Shown piece after piece: positions 58,791 through 64,000 of a stretch of 64,000 bases of DNA. Origin of the DNA: Magnolia sinica (lineage: Eukaryota; Streptophyta; Magnoliopsida; Magnoliales; Magnoliaceae); NCBI RefSeq assembly GCF_029962835.1, contig NC_080581.1, forward strand, positions 19,978,001 through 20,042,000. Reading direction: 5' to 3'. Below the pieces are notes generated by a model that did not search any database, was not told where the DNA came from, and saw nothing but the letters and a program-made list of their open reading frames with translations. Numbering within the stretch: the stretch's first letter is position 1; each line of letters starts with the position of its first letter. Made by a program: the position numbers and the translations under genes.

Positions 58791-60960
58791 TCACTTCCAC
58801 CTCTGATTGGGCCTTCTCTCGTCCATCTTGGACATGAAAGTGTCTACGACCCGCTCTACATCAGTCCCCTCCACTTCAAAAGAACTCGTCTTTGAGTTCT
58901 TATCCCGCTTCAGTTTATGATACTCGATTAGGTTTGTAACGTTGAAAGTATGCGAGATCTCCATGTCATTCGGAAGATCAATAATGTAAGTGTTGTCATT
59001 TATCTTTCGGATGATCGGTACCGATCCAATCTTCTTGTTCTTCAACTTGTTATAAGTCTCAGTCAGAAATCTCTCCATGCATAGATGGATCATAACTTGG
59101 TCGCCCACCTCGAATACTTTTTGTCGCTAATGCTTGTCAGCTTACTCTTAGTATTTGTTATTCGAGGCATGCAACTTAGCTTGCACCTTTGTATGATTGC
59201 CTATGCTTCGATTCGCCATGTTTTTTACTGCAATGCTCATGCTCAAAAACTTGGGCAAATGGACTAAGTCAAATGTGTGGCGAGGCACTCGACCATAAAC
59301 AATCTCGAACAGAGACTTTCCTGTCGAGTTGTTCACCATGTTGTTGAGTGCAAACTCCGTTTGAGACAAGGCCAAATCCCGTTAATTTGGTTTGTCCCCT
59401 AAAATACACCGAAAGAGGTTTCCCAACATGCGATTCAGAACTTCAATTTGCCCATTAGTCTGTGGGTGGTAGGCACTGCTGAACTGAAGTTATATACTGA
59501 ACCAACTCCAAAAAGTCTGCCAAAAGTGGTTAATGAACTTCATGTCACAGTCATAAGTAATGGTCTTGGGAACCTCGTGTAGCTGCATGACCTCTCTGAA
59601 GAATAGGTTCGCTACGTGTGTTGCGTCGAAGTCTTCTTGCATGGGATAAAGTGCGTCATTTTTTAGAAACGATCTGCCACCACAATATTGAATCCATGCC
59701 TCATTGTGTTCATGGGAGACCAAACACGAAGTCCATAGATAAATCCTCTTAAGGGCTGTCAGGCATATGTAACGGAGTGTAGAGGCTCATATTCTGAGAC
59801 TGCCCTTGGAGGTCTGACAAACACGATAGCGCTGCATTACTTTACCCGCTTCACGTAGCTGATGTGGCTAGTAATACCACTCCTCCACAAGAGCTCGTGA
59901 CTTGTCTCACCCAAGGTGTCCGCCAAGGTCACCTCCATATAGCTCCTGAATACTCTACTCCCTCAGAGAACTTTGGGGGATGCATAATCAATTCCCTATG
60001 AAGAGAAAATTATCTTGGATATGTAGGTCGCTAGGATGACTTTTTGGTATCTCATTTATGCATCTTTGAAGTCATTGTCCTTGGCATACAGTTTCTTGAG
60101 ACAGTTGAAGCCAACCACCTCATTCCTCATTGTAACAAGTAGTGATACATGGCGGCTAAGTGCATTGGTCACCTTGTTCTGCTACCCTGACTTGTACTTC
60201 AAAATGAACATGAATTCCTATAAAAATGCAACCCATCTAGCATCCACACAATTCAAGTTAGCCTGGGTTGATGGTCAGTGTAGAAAACAAACTCTCTTTG
60301 AATCAAATAATGCCGCCAATGTCATAGTGCTTGAACAATTGTGTACAACTTAAGCTCTTATGTCAACTACTTCTTTCGGGCTTCACTAAGCTTCTTACTA
60401 TAGAAGGCTACTGGCTTGCCTTCCTATGATACAACTCTTCCAATTCTAGCATATGAGGCATCACACTTAACCTCAAATAGCTTATCGAAATTAGGAAGAA
60501 TCATAACTAGTGTTGTGGACAATAATGCTTGATTTCAGCAAAGGTCTTGTCAGCTTCATTAGTCCACTAAAATGACCTATTTTTTATGCAATCTGTAATA
60601 GGTGCAACTATTGTGCTAAAATTCTATATGAATCGATGATAGAAGGTCATCAACCCATGGAAACTCACTTCATGAATGTTTGTCGAGATCGGCCATTCCT
60701 TAATATCTTGCACATTTTTATCGTCCACACGGATACCCGTGGATGCTATAACAAATCCTAGGAATAACGGACTGTCTATTAAAAAACTATACTTCTTCAA
60801 GTTGAGGTACAACTTATTACCTTGCAGGACCTGTAACACTTACTTGAGATGTTCCATGTGCTTCATCTCATCCTGACTATATATCAAGATGTTATCTAAA
60901 TATACTACCAAAAATTGGCCAATGAACAGTTTCAACACTTGATTCATCAAATGCATAAAG
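58791..60960 (-). pseudogene. Chromovirus-like gypsy pol remnant (RT to integrase)
   Basis: Minus strand, right to left. RT with 'VVYLDNILIYS' (60880-60910; the second catalytic Asp of YLDD is Asn) and 'LFLGFVIASTGIRVDDKNVQ' (60624-60839). RNase H traces lie at about 60250-60480. Integrase zinc-region traces ('LGGHLG', 'AGKVMQRYRVCQ') are near 59800-59930. Then the core: 'YDCDMKFINHFW' (59490-59723) and '[14 protein letters not shown]' (about 59400-59450). Last come 'LSQTEFALNNMVNNSTGKS' (59148-59375) and the GPF-type tail 'YNKLKNKKIGSVPIIRKIND' (58791-59108). Many stops and shifts; gag and protease are gone. It is cut at about 60960 by LTR A sequence. Galadriel- or Reina-type chromovirus is likely, but a chromodomain is not visible. 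Confidence 0.78.
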
Positions 60961-60965
60961 TGCTA

Positions 60966-63710
60966 GATTTTAATCACCGAATCCGGGGCCGACAACATCC
61001 GTAGTACTCCATTCTCGGTTCCTATCGTCCATATGCTAGATTCTGATTCTAGGATCCTACAAGGAGAATTTTTTTTATATACATTTAACTCATAATAAGC
61101 ATAACCACAAGATTACCCAATTCACAAAGGCAACATCATCATCACATATCCACTAATATAATCATTTCAATACAATGCTAAAAAGGAAATACATAAATCT
61201 AAAATCAAGCTCCAGAAGACCACTGTATGCTCCAAGCTCAACACTGCTGCAACCTAACATCACCTGCAGGCATCTATCGTGCATAAGCTTATAGAAAGCT
61301 TAAAGGTTGGTATAAGTGTGTGCACAAGGTAAGTGTCAAGTATTCAATACAATGCCATAGTCATACAATACCAAAAATACTAGTAATCCATAAATCGTAC
61401 AATGTCGGAATAAGCAGAAATACTGACAAGATCATGAATTGTCAGAGTAAGCAGAAATACTGATAAGATTAGGAATTATCAGAATAAACAGAAATACTGA
61501 CAAGATCACAAATCATAAGATAACAGAGTAAGTAGAAATATTGACAAGTCCATAAGTCATACAGTATTAGAATACGCAATACAAATCAACTATGCAAATG
61601 AGGAGTCAGAGCGCCAAATATCAGATGAGAGGATGTAATGCAATATACATTCCTGATGAGTAACACAAATAGCGTCAACCGTACCTAGACCATATAAATG
61701 CAGAAGCATAATAACCCAAATTGTCATATGCCGCAGATATAATGCAATATGCGGTGCGAATGAAGTGACCATGCTAGAGTGTAAAGTCGGAATGATAGTA
61801 CATAGTATCGCAAGCTATGGGGCCCATCACAAGGGACTTCTATCCAAACTAGTCCTATACCTAATTTGGATAGTCAGTCTCAATGTGGTAAATTCCTGAT
61901 CTCAGGTTAGTCGCGTGCCCCAACCAAAATCTTGGCCATTGCGAATGTACACGTAACAAATAGTTCTGCACCACCAGCCTGAGTGGATAGTGAATGAATG
62001 AATGAATGAGTATGCAACTCCTGCTCAATAAGTCCACGTATCAGTAGAGTTCATCTCTGGGATCATCACCGGGGTTTAGTACACTCCAAATGGCACTACC
62101 GCTCTCCCAACCTCACAGTCCAAGTGAGTGTAAGAAACCTCACTATCCGCCTGGCCAATAGTCTGCCAATACCTATTTGGCACATCGATAGCGGACCCAT
62201 TCACGAGCTGGTCAAACTCAGCCTATCAATATTCCCTGTTCTTGGACGGGTAACGCCACACCCCCTCCCAACAGACCACGACACAGTGGGAGACGCGACC
62301 TCCTAGTATTTGGCACTCGAGCACTCATGTATCTACTTGGTCTCGATGTTGAGGCATCCTTTGGTACCAAGAGGGTTTAGAAATTTTTACCCAGGGCCAT
62401 CTATGGTAGCCCGATGCTAGAACAAATTTTCGGTGTCCCGTCTGGCCATCCACGATATGTTTGTGGAGGCTACGGCCTTAATGTCGCTAGGGTATACAGT
62501 AATCATAATGCAAGATGCATGAGTCATACAATCCAGTCATGCATCAATCCTGCGTATACCATGCACTCATGTGAGATAACCTCCGCCTATTAGGGAGTCT
62601 CATAACAACACGCTCAATGACATATGTAATGATCAACCACATCTCATAACAAACATGCAGATGATGTGTATGAGCATGTATCATGATGTTATGCTATCAC
62701 ATACTCATAATCGGTATCAATAACCGGCATCGATAATTAACCTCGACAATGTGGACATTTAACCAACATTGCCCCCGAGGAATGACCCTCATAGATCCTA
62801 ACATATAGTGGACCCATGAACTCACATAAGGGCCAAATATAGAACACCATGGGCGCTTAATACACATCACTATGGACCTTTCACATGGGCCTAACATACA
62901 TCACAATGGGCTCCATCATCTGACCCTCAAATGCATCATAATAGGCCTCATCACATAGACCTCATATTCATCACATTAGGCTTAAAACATGAACCGAATA
63001 TACATCACAATGGGCCTTAACTACGAGTCGCATATACACCATATAGGTCTTGACAATCAGCCTCGACAATTGAAATCGGCCTCGATAATTAAAATCGTCC
63101 TCGACAATTGAAATCGACACTCGGACTCGGCCTCAGCAATCAGACTTGGCCTCGATACTTGGCCTCGACAATTGGGATTGATCGATAATCAAAATCGACA
63201 AATTGGTCACATCAATCGGAATCGACACTCGGACTCGACCTCGGCAATCGGACTCGGCCTCGACAATCGGGATTGATCGATAATCATAATCAACAAATCG
63301 GTCATGTTAATCGGAATCGACAATCGGCCATGACAATCAGGATCAATAGATAATCAAAGTCCACAAATCGGTCATGTTAATTGGAATCGACAATCGGCCA
63401 CGACAATCGGGATCAATCATTAATCAGAATTGGCAAATTGGTCACGATAATCGAATCAATTGATAATTAGAATCGGCAAATCGGTCATGGGAATCGGAGT
63501 TGGTAATTGGTCACGATAATCAGAATCGATCGATAATCAGAATCGGCAAATCGGTCACGGCAATTGGTCACGACAATCTAAATCAATTGATAATCAGAAT
63601 TGGCAATCGATCATGATAATCGGCCTCGATTGCTAATCGGTAATTGGCCACGTCAATCAGGATCGATAAGAATGGGCCTAACAACGCCTAATGCAAGGTC
63701 ACAATGTGGA
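60966..63710 (-). mobile_element. Partial LTR A copy (outer half), rearranged
   Basis: Collinear with 2100-2248 and 5420-7000 of the complete solo LTR, without the nested LTR. Its first ~30 bp are missing and it abuts RT sequence directly. From 62740 the order changes: a TGGGCC-type part (62745-63040) precedes the 'cctcgacaatcgg' array (63050-63695), the reverse of the order in the complete copy. It is then interrupted by a new LTR start at 63711. Confidence 0.75.
63050..63695. repeat. Expanded 'cctcgacaatcggaat' array
   Basis: Roughly twice the length of the array at 6960-7290, with a higher-order unit of about 90 bp built on 'gggattgatcgataatca', 'aaatcggtca' and 'aatcggaatcgacaatcgg'. Confidence 0.8.
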
Positions 63711-64000
63711 TGTCACGCCCCAAACTCGGGAACCGGGCTCACAAAATTCCCGATCGCCGAATCTGGCGCCGACAGCCTCCGTAGAACCCCATTCTCGGCT
63801 CCCAGCGCCCATTCGCCAGGTTCCGATCCTGGGATGCTACAAGGAGGATTTTTAACATCCGTTTGATTCGTAATAAGCATAACCAAAGGCATAACCCACA
63901 AACAACAACCAAAAACTCCATCACATTTCCACTATAATCAAAAAAAACTTTACAGGTACAATGAGCATAAGGGAAATACAATGAAGATAGACCAAAACTC
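63711..64000 (-). mobile_element. Start of another LTR A copy, cut by window end
   Basis: TGTCACGCCCCAAACTCGG … with 'gccgacagcctccgtag', 'ccattctcggctcccag' and 'aaggaggattttt', matching 2070-2250. Inserted inside the preceding copy at 'cacaatgtgga'. Confidence 0.8.

Overview
The window is nuclear DNA of a seed plant. It has plant-type LTR retrotransposons (Athila-like, SIRE-like and chromovirus-like), an Ac-type hAT transposon, MITEs and long microsatellites, with no operons and no bacterial signals. I found no convincing intact host gene, rRNA or tRNA. Stretches rich in GTGGGCCCCAC and 'gatggacggtgtgga' motifs suggest a large, repeat-rich angiosperm genome, but I cannot name the species from sequence alone. 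All strand, target-site-duplication (TSD) and domain calls were made by reading the sequence.

Layout. (1) 1-15.7 kb: remains of a plus-strand chromovirus, comprising 5' LTR, the end of integrase, polypurine tract and the start of the 3' LTR. Its 5' LTR is split by a solo LTR at 2070-10266 that has a perfect GAAGA TSD and itself contains a second solo LTR (2249-5414). Nearby are a non-autonomous DNA element (12559-13277) and an hAT-like non-autonomous element (14230-15675) carrying a foldback MITE. (2) 15.7-23.8 kb: an Athila-type LTR fragment, a MITE whose terminal repeats continue into microsatellites, and a second partial copy of the 5-kb LTR family. (3) 23772-54163: one hAT element, about 6.4 kb before insertions, with an 8-bp TSD (ACTCTGGG/ACTCTGGT) and a dead BED/hATC transposase. 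It is expanded to 30.4 kb by an Athila-like element (24547-46972), inside whose 5' LTR a SIRE-like copia element (34911-45795) sits, and by an oppositely oriented Athila LTR fragment (52580-54116). (4) 54.2-64 kb: a degraded plus-strand copia-like remnant with its LTR, a minus-strand chromovirus pol remnant (58791-60960), and two more partial copies of the 5-kb LTR family (60966-63710 and from 63711).

How the parts relate. The insertion order can be read directly: hAT first, then Athila into a 52-bp tandem array inside the hAT, then copia into the Athila LTR. The Athila gag-pol is a single 5.25-kb reading frame broken only by nine stop codons, at least six of them explicable as C-to-T or G-to-A changes, as expected from deamination of methylated DNA. 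The least explained items are a degraded ORF with a ubiquitin-interacting-motif-like segment inside the hAT (48442-49146), the very dense TGGGCC/GGGCCCAC arrays that make up much of the 5-kb LTRs, and the copia boundary, which carries primer-binding-site sequence outside its LTR.
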